Positions 7,549-16,263 of a stretch of DNA of 64,000 nucleotides are shown piece by piece. The notes beneath the pieces are model-generated. The model was not told the origin of the DNA, searched no databases, and worked only from the letters and a program-made list of their open reading frames with translations. Location of the stretch: positions 62,001 to 126,000 of the forward strand of contig JAJEFJ010000103.1 in NCBI GenBank assembly GCA_022820485.1, written 5' to 3'. Position 1 is the first letter of the stretch. Every line of letters begins with the position of its first letter. A program made the translations under genes and the position numbers. The stretch comes from Candidatus Latescibacterota bacterium (GTDB lineage Bacteria > Latescibacterota > UBA2968 > UBA8231).

Positions 7549-9709
7549 AGTAGGCAACCGAAATGGTGCCGACTTGTTCTTCTGCCCCTTCGTCGGTATC
7601 TAGCCGAATGCGGTAGATATAGACGCCTGGGGACACCAGACGGCCGTCGGACCGGCGGCCGTCCCAAGAGTACTCTACTATCCCGGTTTTGATCTGCGTG
7701 GTAGCCAAGGTCTGTACCTCGTGGCCCGAGAGGTCGTACAGGGCTACTTGCAGGGGCCGGCGCGCGACCACTTCGCGCACGTCAAAGGAAAGTTGCGCGA
7801 TGTCGTTGACGCGGTCGTTGTTGGGGGTAAAAGGGTTGGGATGCACTCGCACATCCGTCAACAGCCGACCGCCTACGCGGGTGCGCACGGCCAGCACGTC
7901 GCCACCATAGCGGAAGGTGGCGTTGCCCGGCTGGACTTGCTGCTTGATGCGGTCGGGGTCATCGCTGTTGTACACCCAGCCGGCAAATTCAGTGCCGAAG
8001 CGCAGGACCGGCACTTGGAAGGCGACTTCCACCTGCTTGAAGCGGTCGGTTTCTGGGCTTGACAGCTTGCGATCTAGCGACACGATGATGCGGTCGGTTA
8101 GCACTTGGGGCGGGAAGGCCGCCAGATCGACCTCTACGCCGCCGATTTTGACGTGATAGACGGTGTCAACTTGGGTGTGGGTGCCGATTTCGAGCCGGTC
8201 GAAGCCTGTGTCGCCGGTCTGGAAATCTGGACTCACTACGTAGGTGAAGCGCTGGGAACGGGCGTCTTCGACTTCAATCGGCCAGATCTCGCCCAGTAGA
8301 GCAGAAGCCGACAGGGAGTGAGCTAGCTGAAACTGGAGCTCGTCGAGGCGAGGGGCCTCGGTTTCAGTGGCAAACAAGGTGACCTGCAACTGTATATAGC
8401 GCCGTGGGGAGGGCGACTGCAGGACCGTGCCGTCGGCCCAAGCGGCCGCCTCCTGAGCGTGGTCGCGCAAGCCGTCCTCAAAGTCGTAGGGAGGCGACCA
8501 AAAGCTCCAGTGGTCGCGGTCGTATAGCGGGGGCTCGCGCTCGCGGACGGGCAGGCTGAAGTGCTCGTCAAAGCTAATTTCCTCGGCTTCGCCGGTAATG
8601 GCGTTGGGTTCCCAGTAGATGTGGGGGTTGTGGTCGGTGCCCGTGCGGGTGCGGATTTCGACTTGGGTGCCGGGGGGGCGCTGGCCACTCCAGCGGATTT
8701 TGCCCCAGTTGATGGGTTGGCCAAAGTCGAGGATGTCGGTTAGATAGCGGGCTTTGCGGACAAAGCCTTGTCCGTAGATTTCCACCTCGGCGATTTCCCA
8801 GTCGCGCACCGGGTCCAAGGCGCGGATGGCGACCCAGCGGATGTGCCGCAGGGGGAAGCGAAAGTCGACCACCACATCGAGGTTTTCGCGCACGCTGCGC
8901 AGAATGCTATAGGCCGAATCGTTGCTCACCCGATAGCCGCCGAGGCCGGCCGAGGAGATGACTTTGTGCCAGCGCAATCCCTTGGGGACCGCGAAGGCAT
9001 CGTCGGCTATGGGAACGCTGTTGTCGGCGACGCCAATCTCGTACCACTCGAGAAAGTTGGCGGCAAAGCTCTCCTCGCCAAATGTGTCGGGATCGGGTTT
9101 GGGCTCGGCCATGGCGGCGATGATATGAGCGTCTTCAGTCTTGCTGAGCCGGGGATAGAAGCGGATGCGATTGATGGGCATTTCAGCGCCGAAATTGGTA
9201 ATGGTATTGTTGCGGAAGCCGCGCCCCACCCCCGGAGGTGCCCCTACGCGCTGGACGAAAATGCGGAACATGGCCGAGGTGCGGTCGCCGTCGTAGGCCC
9301 GCAGGGTACTGGGCAGGGTCATGCCCATAAAAGCCGAATTTTCGCCCTGAGTGACGCGGATATTGCCACCCAGATCGTGAAAGGGCACTTGGCTCTGGCC
9401 GTTCTGGTCCCAACCGACGATGTGGGTCAGGTTCAAGTTGGGATCAACCCAAGACGGAGTCATGGCCCCGTCGGCATAGTTGATCAGGGTATCGGCGCCA
9501 ATCCACTGAGGGGACGTGCCCACCGATTCGGTTCGCACGACTTGACCGTCGGAGCCGTACACGGTGTAGAAGCCGCCTTCTTCGCCTTCTAGCGCGAGGG
9601 GGGTGGTCCAGGGGTTGCCGTCCTCTCCGCCCAACGCGAATTCGGCGCGATCGCCCAACACTGGACTCGCCAGCGCAACGACCAGCCATAACGCCCCGTG
9701 TTTTCTCAT
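7547..9709 (-). CDS. FlgD-tailed surface protein with ILDFGQP-type core
   Basis: A 720-residue protein. I chose the ATG at 9709 over an in-frame TTG at 9733: AAAGGG precedes it by six bases, and the TTG falls in the T-run of a terminator. A signal peptide (residues 1-~20, SPVLG-D) is followed by a LGGEDGNPW element also seen in the protein at 34180. Next come INRIRFYPR, DWEIAEVEIYGQGF, then YLTDILDFGQPINW and IRWSG, which match the tandem family at 48327-54160. The core continues with TRTG, HWSFWSPPY, SPSPRRYIQLQV and LLGEIWPIEV. The end has HPNPFTPNNDRVND, LYDLSGHEV, WDGRRSDGR, SPGVYIYRI and finishes in ISVAY. It is the first gene after the terminator that follows the CBM9-like gene. Binding target unknown. 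Confidence 0.88.
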   Translation of the reverse strand: MRKHGALWLVVALASPVLGDRAEFALGGEDGNPWTTPLALEGEEGGFYTVYGSDGQVVRTESVGTSPQWIGADTLINYADGAMTPSWVDPNLNLTHIVGWDQNGQSQVPFHDLGGNIRVTQGENSAFMGMTLPSTLRAYDGDRTSAMFRIFVQRVGAPPGVGRGFRNNTITNFGAEMPINRIRFYPRLSKTEDAHIIAAMAEPKPDPDTFGEESFAANFLEWYEIGVADNSVPIADDAFAVPKGLRWHKVISSAGLGGYRVSNDSAYSILRSVRENLDVVVDFRFPLRHIRWVAIRALDPVRDWEIAEVEIYGQGFVRKARYLTDILDFGQPINWGKIRWSGQRPPGTQVEIRTRTGTDHNPHIYWEPNAITGEAEEISFDEHFSLPVREREPPLYDRDHWSFWSPPYDFEDGLRDHAQEAAAWADGTVLQSPSPRRYIQLQVTLFATETEAPRLDELQFQLAHSLSASALLGEIWPIEVEDARSQRFTYVVSPDFQTGDTGFDRLEIGTHTQVDTVYHVKIGGVEVDLAAFPPQVLTDRIIVSLDRKLSSPETDRFKQVEVAFQVPVLRFGTEFAGWVYNSDDPDRIKQQVQPGNATFRYGGDVLAVRTRVGGRLLTDVRVHPNPFTPNNDRVNDIAQLSFDVREVVARRPLQVALYDLSGHEVQTLATTQIKTGIVEYSWDGRRSDGRLVSPGVYIYRIRLDTDEGAEEQVGTISVAY

Positions 9710-9730
9710 GCGGTACCCTTTGCGAAGAAC

Positions 9731-9767
9731 CAAAAAAAGCCCGTGTCCCAGCGTGGAACACGGGCTT
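9731..9767 (-). terminator. Rho-independent terminator after the CBM9-like gene
   Basis: On the minus strand a hairpin whose arms are AAGCCCGTGT and ACACGGGCTT, extended by two further G-C pairs past a one-base bulge, is followed by a run of seven T. It lies 50 bases past the stop of the CBM9-like gene and just before the start of the next surface gene. It would end, or partly attenuate, transcription between them. Confidence 0.85.
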
Positions 9768-9817
9768 CCGAGAGTTGCCCTCTAGCTGGATAGAGGTGAT
9801 TCCAGCGGAGATGTGAC

Positions 9818-10744
9818 CTACTTAAAGTGGGACTTGATGCGGCCCCAGCTATCGTCCTCGACCGAAGTAGAAGCGACAAAGGCCGGATCCGGTTCGGCTA
9901 GGAACCAATCGTTGACGGACGAGCAGCAATTGTCAAGGGTGCTCCAGTAGCCACAGCAACCAGGGGTGCGATAGTTATTGAAGTCGCCGTCGTTGTCGAT
10001 CTGGACGATGGAAATGTGGATGATCTGGCCTTCTTCCAGATCCCATACTTCCACATCGTCGGGCTGGTAGCCACCCTCTTGGCCTTTGGGATACGAGCCT
10101 ATGGGCGTGAGACCCATTTCGTAGTAATAGGTGCTCTCGCCGAATTCGTCGCCGTCCCAAGTGTAGTTGAATTCGAGCCAATCAGTGCCGGGCCAGATCC
10201 ACTCGGTGCCGGTCAACTCGCCCGGCCGCAACCAGAACCAATCGCCGAGAGTCGGATGGACGGGCACCGCGAAGTTGTAGCGGGTATTGATGCCGATGTT
10301 TTCGTCGTTGATGTCGACGTAGCCACCGTCATCGGCATAGGCGTCGTGGTTATAGGTAAAGGACACCTCCCACGAATCGTCCTCGCTCCAGTGGCTGGTG
10401 CGGTCCATGTTGTGCTCGTCGTCAAAGGTCTGGGTGGCCATATAGATCTTGTTGTCCGTCTCGTTCCAGCCGACCCGATGCAACATGCTGAAGTCGGTGA
10501 CGTCCCAGTCGGCGTTGCTCCAGCCTTCGGGCACTAGACCACGGGCGTCGTTGAAGACCGAGTTGTCGATGCCATAGGAAGCTGGCACCCCGTCCCAGTC
10601 GCCGTGATTGCCGTCAATGGTGGGGGTAGCCCCGTCGGGAAACTGGACGACGAACCAAACCGTGCCGGCATCCCAGTGCGCTTGGCCCGTATTGGGCAGG
10701 GCCGCTAAGGCGAAAACTGCAAAGAGAATAGCGATGCGCTTCAT
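9818..10744 (-). CDS. Secreted CBM9-like carbohydrate-binding family protein
   Basis: A 308-residue protein. The start is the ATG at 10744, with AAAGGAGG seven bases upstream; the open frame extends further but into the neighbouring gene. Residues 1-22 are a signal peptide (GQA-H). PTIDGNHGDWDGVP at the mature N-terminus is the typical opening of CBM9/DOMON-like domains, which bind sugars or other ligands on a beta-sandwich. The middle is rich in Trp, Tyr and Asp. The last residues read VEDDSWGRIKSHFK, almost the same as the end of the otherwise diverged paralogue at 41046. The gene has its own promoter-like sequence and a terminator, so it may be made at a different level from the surface genes behind it. 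Ligand unknown. Confidence 0.85.
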   Translation of the reverse strand: MKRIAILFAVFALAALPNTGQAHWDAGTVWFVVQFPDGATPTIDGNHGDWDGVPASYGIDNSVFNDARGLVPEGWSNADWDVTDFSMLHRVGWNETDNKIYMATQTFDDEHNMDRTSHWSEDDSWEVSFTYNHDAYADDGGYVDINDENIGINTRYNFAVPVHPTLGDWFWLRPGELTGTEWIWPGTDWLEFNYTWDGDEFGESTYYYEMGLTPIGSYPKGQEGGYQPDDVEVWDLEEGQIIHISIVQIDNDGDFNNYRTPGCCGYWSTLDNCCSSVNDWFLAEPDPAFVASTSVEDDSWGRIKSHFK

Positions 10745-10805
10745 GAACCAACCTCCTTTGGATGAGTTCAATGAATAAATGCTTCTTGCCTGCAAATTTC
10801 CATAT

Positions 10806-10834
10806 AGAATACAGTGAATACGCCGCAAGCTCAA
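10806..10834 (-). promoter_or_regulatory. Candidate sigma-70-type promoter for the CBM9-like gene
   Basis: On the minus strand TTGAGC (10829-10834) is separated by 17 bases from TATTCT (10806-10811), about 60 bases before the start codon at 10744. Each box matches the consensus at four of six positions. The surrounding sequence is more AT-rich than the genes on either side. Confidence 0.45.
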
Positions 10835-10856
10835 GTAAAAAGTGAGCAGGGTTCCG

Positions 10857-12797
10857 TCAGTAGTAGAGAGGGATGCGGTTGCCCACCATGCCGGTAAACC
10901 CGTCGATGACCAGCCAGATGCCGCCGATAACGATGTGGCCCAAGGCAAGGCCCAAGAAAAAAGGCAGGGTCTGGCGGTACAAACTTACCCCTCCGTACTT
11001 GAGCACCAAGCTCTTAAAAAGCCAAGCTAAAAAAAGCGTGAACCAAATCCCGTCCATTACCCGGCCGTGACTCACCAAGAACCCGAGGGGATGGAAAGGC
11101 CACCACAGAAACTGATGCCGGGCCACAAGCAGCAGCCCCATAATCAGCCCTCCCCCGGTCATCCACAAGTACCCGCTCAGGCTGGGGCCGGTGGGATTAG
11201 TGATCTTTTCGAGGGCAAAGCGGGACGGCTCTTCGGCGTAGTGTTGGGAAATGAGCAGGTTCATCGAGCCGTAGCGGTAGGCGAGGTAAATGGTGAACCA
11301 CGCCGACAGGACTAAGGCGATGACCATGGCCAAGCCCACGGCCCACGTCAGGCGGCGCTGACCGCTTTTCAGTTCGCTGCCGAGGCGCAGGCCGTGGGCC
11401 AAGGGGGCCATCATAAAAACCAACAGGTCGCCGCACCACACCATGGTGTAGCCGGTGGCGATCATGCCCTTTACGCCCAAAGCTGGCACGCCTACGCTGG
11501 ACACGGCAAAGCCCGCCGGGATCATATTGGCTTTGAAGATCGGCAGCCCGGTCTCGGAAATTACTCGGGCTAGGCCGATGAAGATGACCAAGCCAGCAAA
11601 GAGGAAAACCGGGACAATCCAAGCGGGAATGCCGGTCTGCCACAGCCAGAGCCACAGGCCGATGATGCCGAAAGCTGTGCCACAGACGGCGGCCCGATAG
11701 GACATGATCTCGTCGCCGTCTTCTACTGGGGCGTCTCCTCGCCAAGCCTTTTTCAGTACCCGTTTGAAATGAGGTCGGCCCACCCATAGACCCGAGAGGA
11801 CCAAGACGATGAGGGCTCCCATCATCTGGTGTCCCATGCCCGGTTCGGTCCACCAGCCCAATTCGGCTTGGGTGTCTTGCAAGCCGTAGTAAAACAGCAG
11901 CCCCTCTTGTAGCTGGTGCAGCAAATAAAAAAACCACAAGCTGAAGCCGATCTGAGTATTGATGAAATAACCAAAACCCAGCATGAGAAAATTGAGCCCA
12001 AAGGTCAGGAAAATACTCTGGCGAAATATGTCGACGGAGGACCTGAGGACGACTTGGGGGAACCAAGGAAAGTAGTTGTGCAGAGCAAAAAAACTCATAA
12101 AGACCACTGGGATGGCAAAGCCGATCCACATGGCCCAACTGCGGAAGAAGGGTTTTAACAGCCGGCCTTGCGGATCGTCGGCCATCATGGCCAGCGGCAC
12201 CTGCATGAGCGGGTAGATCAGGCGTTCGTGCTCGACCCACTGGCGGCGCAAGATGACGCTGAGGCAGGTCACGGCTAGATACAGGGAGCAGTAGAGGAGC
12301 AGCCAAGCTCCCAAAGGAGGCAGCCAATGCACCCAAGGGATACCACTGCCGCGGCTGGCTCCCTCGTAAAATTCTTTAACTGCTGCGGGGTTGGCTACCA
12401 AGATCCAGCTAGGTAGCCACGGATGAATTTGGCCGACCCAATCGTTTTCCGGGGTAGCGTAGTAGAAGGTGCCCGTAATCATGGGCATGAGCAGGCCGTT
12501 GACGCCTTTGGTGGGAATGGCCGCAGCCACCATCATCATGGTGAAGATGGTAATCAGCTCGCCCCGCTGAAGGGCCCAGCCGCGTCGGCACCAGCCCAAG
12601 ATTAGGTGAAGGGTCAGCAGCAGTACGAAAAACAGGAAAAACGCGATCGGGGTGGCCGAAGTCAGCGCCAGCGAAGTGCCTTGGATTAGCTGGCGTCCGT
12701 AAGGTGCGCCAATGGCAATGACGGCGCACAGGACGCAGCCGATGAAGATGCCGCGCCCGGTTACGTGGGCAGCAAGGGGCGGTTGCGGACGCGACAT
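10857..12797 (-). CDS. DUF6785/DUF6784-type polytopic membrane protein
   Basis: A 646-residue integral membrane protein with a dozen or more hydrophobic segments. It carries the family marks seen in all the window's copies: ATPENDW near residue 130, a FYEG element, RRQWVEHERLIYPL followed by QVPLAM, SETGLPIFKANMIPAGF, TMVWCGDLLVFMMAPLAHGL, FLWWPFHPLGF and an ending TGMVGNRIPLYY. I recognise it as the family annotated as DUF6785/DUF6784 in planctomycete-like genomes; this is from memory and its function is not established. The repeated short polar signatures between helices suggest a transporter or a membrane enzyme. The start is ATG with no strong ribosome site. It is the last gene of a seven-gene same-strand run. 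The copy at 17640 in the same run is its closest relative. Confidence 0.85.
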   Translation of the reverse strand: MSRPQPPLAAHVTGRGIFIGCVLCAVIAIGAPYGRQLIQGTSLALTSATPIAFFLFFVLLLTLHLILGWCRRGWALQRGELITIFTMMMVAAAIPTKGVNGLLMPMITGTFYYATPENDWVGQIHPWLPSWILVANPAAVKEFYEGASRGSGIPWVHWLPPLGAWLLLYCSLYLAVTCLSVILRRQWVEHERLIYPLMQVPLAMMADDPQGRLLKPFFRSWAMWIGFAIPVVFMSFFALHNYFPWFPQVVLRSSVDIFRQSIFLTFGLNFLMLGFGYFINTQIGFSLWFFYLLHQLQEGLLFYYGLQDTQAELGWWTEPGMGHQMMGALIVLVLSGLWVGRPHFKRVLKKAWRGDAPVEDGDEIMSYRAAVCGTAFGIIGLWLWLWQTGIPAWIVPVFLFAGLVIFIGLARVISETGLPIFKANMIPAGFAVSSVGVPALGVKGMIATGYTMVWCGDLLVFMMAPLAHGLRLGSELKSGQRRLTWAVGLAMVIALVLSAWFTIYLAYRYGSMNLLISQHYAEEPSRFALEKITNPTGPSLSGYLWMTGGGLIMGLLLVARHQFLWWPFHPLGFLVSHGRVMDGIWFTLFLAWLFKSLVLKYGGVSLYRQTLPFFLGLALGHIVIGGIWLVIDGFTGMVGNRIPLYY

Positions 12798-12886
12798 AGG
12801 CTGGTTGGCATGGAGTAGAGGATGCTGGGCGATTCGCTGCGGATAGGCTACGGAGTTCTTGGCTAGATGCCAAATGCCAGGCGCGG

Positions 12887-14425
12887 TTACGGCTGGCGGA
12901 ACTCCGATTTTAACTCGTAAAAGTTGAGGTACTGCCCGGGGGCAAGCTGTACCGAGCGGGGCCGGTAGCGTTCAAAGATCAGTTCGGTGGCAAACAGGTC
13001 CTTTTCTCGCGCCCAGATGTGGGGGTTGTCGTAGGGAATAAAGGGCCGCTTGCGGGGGTCGCGGGGCTGCTCGGTTACATCGACATTGCCCAGCAGGAGG
13101 TACGTGGGCCGGCGGCGGAGGACGTACTGGCCGTCGTGCTTTTCGTGCCCGGCCCAGCCCCGGCCTAGGCCCGACAGGTTGCGCCGGGCGATGTGCCGGT
13201 CCGTCAGGCCGAGCATATCGCGCACTTCGAGCTTGGAGTAATATGCCACCGCGCCAATGGGCACGACGGCGATGCTAGCCCCGGCTGACGCACTGTCGGC
13301 AAACCACTGGCCCACCTGGGTCCAGCGGGGAATTTCCACCTGTTGTTGAAATTGATATGCGCCGTAGTGCGACTTGAGGCGCGGCGGCGACCAGTGCGTA
13401 TAGGCCCAAGCGCAGCCCAGCACTACCGCCAAGGCCACCCCGCTTTTGCGGGCTACTAAAAAGGGCTGCGCCAAGTCGGAGACACAGGCTGCGGCCAAGG
13501 CCACGAACAGGGGCAGTGGGACCAGCGCAAAGCGATACATGGGGAGGCCGTCTCCGCCCAGCCACGCGACGGCCAGCCAGAAGAGCAACCAGCCGACGGC
13601 CACCAAGCGCATCCCGGCTGTGCGGCGCAACAGGGCGAAAATCGCTAGCCCGACCAGCAGGAGCAGGCCCTCGTGATCGGCGGCGTAGTCGCGCATATAG
13701 TCCAAGCCGCGCTGTATTTGGGCCCAACCTCCCCCGGTTTTGGCGTAGTATGTATTGGGCAGCCAGTCCCCGTAGTACCAGCGGCGGAACCCCAACAAAA
13801 GGGCGTACGGGCCGCCGCCAACAAGGAGCCACGGCAGCCACGAGCGCCCCTCACCTCGCCTAGCTCGCAAGAGTTGGTGGCAGCCTAAAACGAGTAAGAC
13901 CAGCAGACCCTCCGGCCGGGCTAGGGCGGCGGCGGCAGTCAAACTAGCTGAGGCCCAATAGTTCCCGGCCAAGGCGGTGGCAAAAGCAGCGGCAATCAGA
14001 CCGACAAAGAGCGCAGTCTCCATGCCCGAGGCGGCCCAACAGGCAAAAGAGCCGTTAAAGGCCAGCAAGGCCGGGGCGATCAGGGCGGTCGGCGGGGTCG
14101 CCCCGCACTGGCGAGCTAGCCAATAGGTGATTGGGAGCGTCAGAATCGAACAGAGCAAGCCGAGGGCGCGGGCGGCTTCTAGCAGGTCAAAACCGCAGGC
14201 ACCAAACCCTGCCAAAAACAGCGTCCACAGTGGGCTGGTAAAGCCCTCGACTCGTTCTCCCGGATTGAAGACTAACCCGTGTCCAGCAAGCAGGTTGGCC
14301 GCGTAGCGCAAGCTGATAAAGGCGTCGTCGGAGACGAAGTTGTAGTGCAGAACGTGGAGGACGTGTAGTGCGATCAGGGCGACCAAGGTCCCAGCAATGA
14401 GGCGGTTTATAGGGGACTGGGTCAC
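12887..14425 (-). CDS. GT-C type (PMT/GT39-like) membrane glycosyltransferase
   Basis: A 512-residue polytopic membrane protein starting at a GTG, six bases after GGGAG. Residues ~25-65 contain the first-loop signature of lipid-phosphate-sugar dependent glycosyltransferases: FVSDDAFISLRYAANL with an Asp pair, then NPGERVEGFTSPLW. About ten hydrophobic segments follow, then a C-terminal soluble part (~370-512) with DMLGLTDRHIARR. Enzymes of this fold transfer a sugar from a polyprenyl-phosphate donor to a lipid, glycan or protein on the outer face of the cytoplasmic membrane. The acceptor is not predictable here. It begins three bases after the stop of the small Tat subunit, so it is cotranscribed with the GMC oxidoreductase genes. 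Two further GT-C proteins in the window carry TPRs; this one does not. Confidence 0.82.
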   Translation of the reverse strand: MTQSPINRLIAGTLVALIALHVLHVLHYNFVSDDAFISLRYAANLLAGHGLVFNPGERVEGFTSPLWTLFLAGFGACGFDLLEAARALGLLCSILTLPITYWLARQCGATPPTALIAPALLAFNGSFACWAASGMETALFVGLIAAAFATALAGNYWASASLTAAAALARPEGLLVLLVLGCHQLLRARRGEGRSWLPWLLVGGGPYALLLGFRRWYYGDWLPNTYYAKTGGGWAQIQRGLDYMRDYAADHEGLLLLVGLAIFALLRRTAGMRLVAVGWLLFWLAVAWLGGDGLPMYRFALVPLPLFVALAAACVSDLAQPFLVARKSGVALAVVLGCAWAYTHWSPPRLKSHYGAYQFQQQVEIPRWTQVGQWFADSASAGASIAVVPIGAVAYYSKLEVRDMLGLTDRHIARRNLSGLGRGWAGHEKHDGQYVLRRRPTYLLLGNVDVTEQPRDPRKRPFIPYDNPHIWAREKDLFATELIFERYRPRSVQLAPGQYLNFYELKSEFRQP

Positions 14426-14428
14426 GGC

Positions 14429-14824
14429 TTACTCCCAGTGGGCGAAAGGGTTGGCGCAGGGGAGTTTGTAGGGGTCGTAGTAAGCTCGATAGCCGACGGT
14501 CTTCGCCTCGTCGGCTCCATGCCAAAAGAAATCGCTCGACAGCAAAAACTGCTGGCCGAGCCACGCCCCAGCCTGGGCATCGCCGGCAGTGGCCCGGCGC
14601 AAAAGCGCGTGCTGGTCTCGCGCCAGCAGGTCTTGCGCGAAGCGGGCCAAGCCGTCCTCGTCTATCCGTAGGTAGGGCAGTAGGCGGCGCACGGTCGTTG
14701 CGGTTTGCTCGACCCAAGGGTTGTCGAACTGGCGCGGGCGGTAAAACCACCGTCCTAGGCCGATGCCCAGCGACAGGGCGGCTACAGCTCCCAAGAAGGT
14801 GCGACGTTTGTTCCAGATCGCCAT
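14429..14824 (-). CDS. Small Tat-exported subunit, gluconate 2-dehydrogenase subunit 3-like
   Basis: A 131-residue protein. Its N-terminus, KRRTFLG followed by a short hydrophobic stretch, is a twin-arginine (Tat) signal or signal anchor. The remaining ~100 residues are helical, with TATTVRRLLPYL near the start and LSSDFFWHGAD and YYDPYKLPCANPFAHWE at the end. That size, signal and position directly after a GMC oxidoreductase match the small (subunit 3) partner of gluconate 2-dehydrogenase-type complexes, which helps export and anchor the flavin subunit. The gene starts five bases after the GMC stop. The assignment rests on context plus overall pattern more than on a strict motif. Confidence 0.7.
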   Translation of the reverse strand: MAIWNKRRTFLGAVAALSLGIGLGRWFYRPRQFDNPWVEQTATTVRRLLPYLRIDEDGLARFAQDLLARDQHALLRRATAGDAQAGAWLGQQFLLSSDFFWHGADEAKTVGYRAYYDPYKLPCANPFAHWE

Positions 14825-14829
14825 AGTCC

Positions 14830-16254
14830 CTATGTCAGCAGGTTATGGGCCGCCCACAGGGACAGGGCCGACAGAGTGAGGGTCGGGTTGACCGGCGAAC
14901 TGGTTGGGAAGGCTCCGCCGCCCAAGACTAGTAAGTTGCGAACTTGGTGGTGGACCAGACCGCGATCGACAATACTGCGGCGTGGGTCAGTGCCCATCGG
15001 TGTGGTGCCCAAGATGTGGTTCTCGGTGGGGGAGGGCCGGGGGTCGAAGTCGATTTTTTCTACTGGCAGGGGGCGCAAAATCTCGGGCAGGGCCTCCGCG
15101 AGCGCGTCAATGCCGCGCTGGGCGTACTCCGAGTGGTTCCGGTACACGGTTTCGGGTTGGGCGGGATCGCCAGCAGCAATGCGGACGTGGTTGTGTGGCG
15201 CGGGTAAGTCCTCAAAGAGGAATTTGAGTACTAGCCGCTGCCGCCACTTGCCCCGTTCCAAGCGCAAAGTGGGCACGTTCCACGATTCAATCAGGCAGGC
15301 AGCCCGCTGAGACCGGTGAGGTCCGTCGTATAACATGTACCCGTGCCCGGTGATGCTGGTGCTGCCTTGGAAGTTGTCGACTCCATCGAGGTCTATGGTC
15401 GCGGAGACGGCGACTTGCTCGTGGAGAAATTTGCCCAAGAGGGGATGAGACAAGCCCGAGCGCAGCAGAATGTGCGGATTGAACAAGGCATTGGCCCCTA
15501 AGACCACCAACTGGCCCTGCGCTTGGACTTCGGCACCGTCTTTTATGTAGCGGACGCCTCGAGCCGTGCGGCCGGTGGTTTCCACGCTCTGGACCGCAGC
15601 CTCTAGTACCAACGTAACGCGGGGGTCGGCGTAGAGATGGCCCATTTCGTTGAGGACCGTAAACTTGGCGTCTATGGGGCACAGGTGGCACACGCCGCTG
15701 GCGCAACAGGCGGGTCGTTGGGCCGTGGCCAAGCGCGCCCGGGCCGTGGGCTGGTGAAAGAAGAGTTCTGGATAGGCTTTTTTAAGTAGCTGGTCGGGTT
15801 GGGAAAAGCGATGAGGTGGCTGGGGATAGGGCTGGCTGCGGGGCTGGGGTGATCTATCGTCCGGCCCGGAGACGGCCATGAGTGCTTCGGCATGGCAGTA
15901 GAATTCCTCCAACTCGTCGTAGCTGAGGGGCCAGTCTGTGCCTACTCCATAAGTGGATTGCAACGCAAAGTCACTGGGCATCATGCGCGGCGTCACCGCC
16001 CACCAACAGTTGGAGCCTCCGCCCAGAGCTGGCGTGTAGAACCACTGTTTGCGGCGATGGCGGTTGACAAAGGTGGTTTGGGGAGTCGTGCTGGCTGGTC
16101 GGCGGTGGCGCAGTTGCCAAGCATGGGTGTCGCGGCGGCCTCGCTCCAAGACCAAGATTCGGGCGTCGGCCCGGCACCGGGCCAGATAGGCCGAGAGAAA
16201 GAACGAAGAGGCAAAGCCAGTGCCCACGACAATGAGATCGTAGTCTCGATCCAT
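14830..16254 (-). CDS. GMC-family FAD-dependent oxidoreductase
   Basis: A 474-residue flavoprotein. The N-terminus DYDLIVVGTGFASSFF is the dinucleotide-binding fold (GxGxxS at residues 11-17). ALGGGSNCWW near residue 77 is the GMC signature region for FAD. CCASGVCHLCPIDAK at ~185-200 is a Cys-rich segment typical of the cholesterol-oxidase/gluconate-dehydrogenase branch. The C-terminal GMC domain shows HILGTTPMGTDPR, the LLVLGGGAFPTSSPVNPTLT region and a final ALSLWAAHNLL. Such enzymes oxidise alcohols or sugars. The protein lacks its own Tat signal, so it could cross the membrane piggy-back with the small RR-containing partner encoded five bases downstream. The electron acceptor is not visible here. 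The substrate cannot be inferred from sequence alone. Confidence 0.88.
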   Translation of the reverse strand: MDRDYDLIVVGTGFASSFFLSAYLARCRADARILVLERGRRDTHAWQLRHRRPASTTPQTTFVNRHRRKQWFYTPALGGGSNCWWAVTPRMMPSDFALQSTYGVGTDWPLSYDELEEFYCHAEALMAVSGPDDRSPQPRSQPYPQPPHRFSQPDQLLKKAYPELFFHQPTARARLATAQRPACCASGVCHLCPIDAKFTVLNEMGHLYADPRVTLVLEAAVQSVETTGRTARGVRYIKDGAEVQAQGQLVVLGANALFNPHILLRSGLSHPLLGKFLHEQVAVSATIDLDGVDNFQGSTSITGHGYMLYDGPHRSQRAACLIESWNVPTLRLERGKWRQRLVLKFLFEDLPAPHNHVRIAAGDPAQPETVYRNHSEYAQRGIDALAEALPEILRPLPVEKIDFDPRPSPTENHILGTTPMGTDPRRSIVDRGLVHHQVRNLLVLGGGAFPTSSPVNPTLTLSALSLWAAHNLLT

Positions 16255-16263
16255 GCGCTGGTC

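Noticed and set aside
8768..9592. A 274-codon plus-strand open frame opposite a surface gene
   Set aside because: It mirrors the codon pattern of the real gene on the other strand and has no recognisable domain or ribosome site.
11197..12336. A 379-codon minus-strand frame within a DUF6785-type gene
   Set aside because: Shadow frame with high Arg/Pro/His content; the overlapping membrane protein has clear family motifs.
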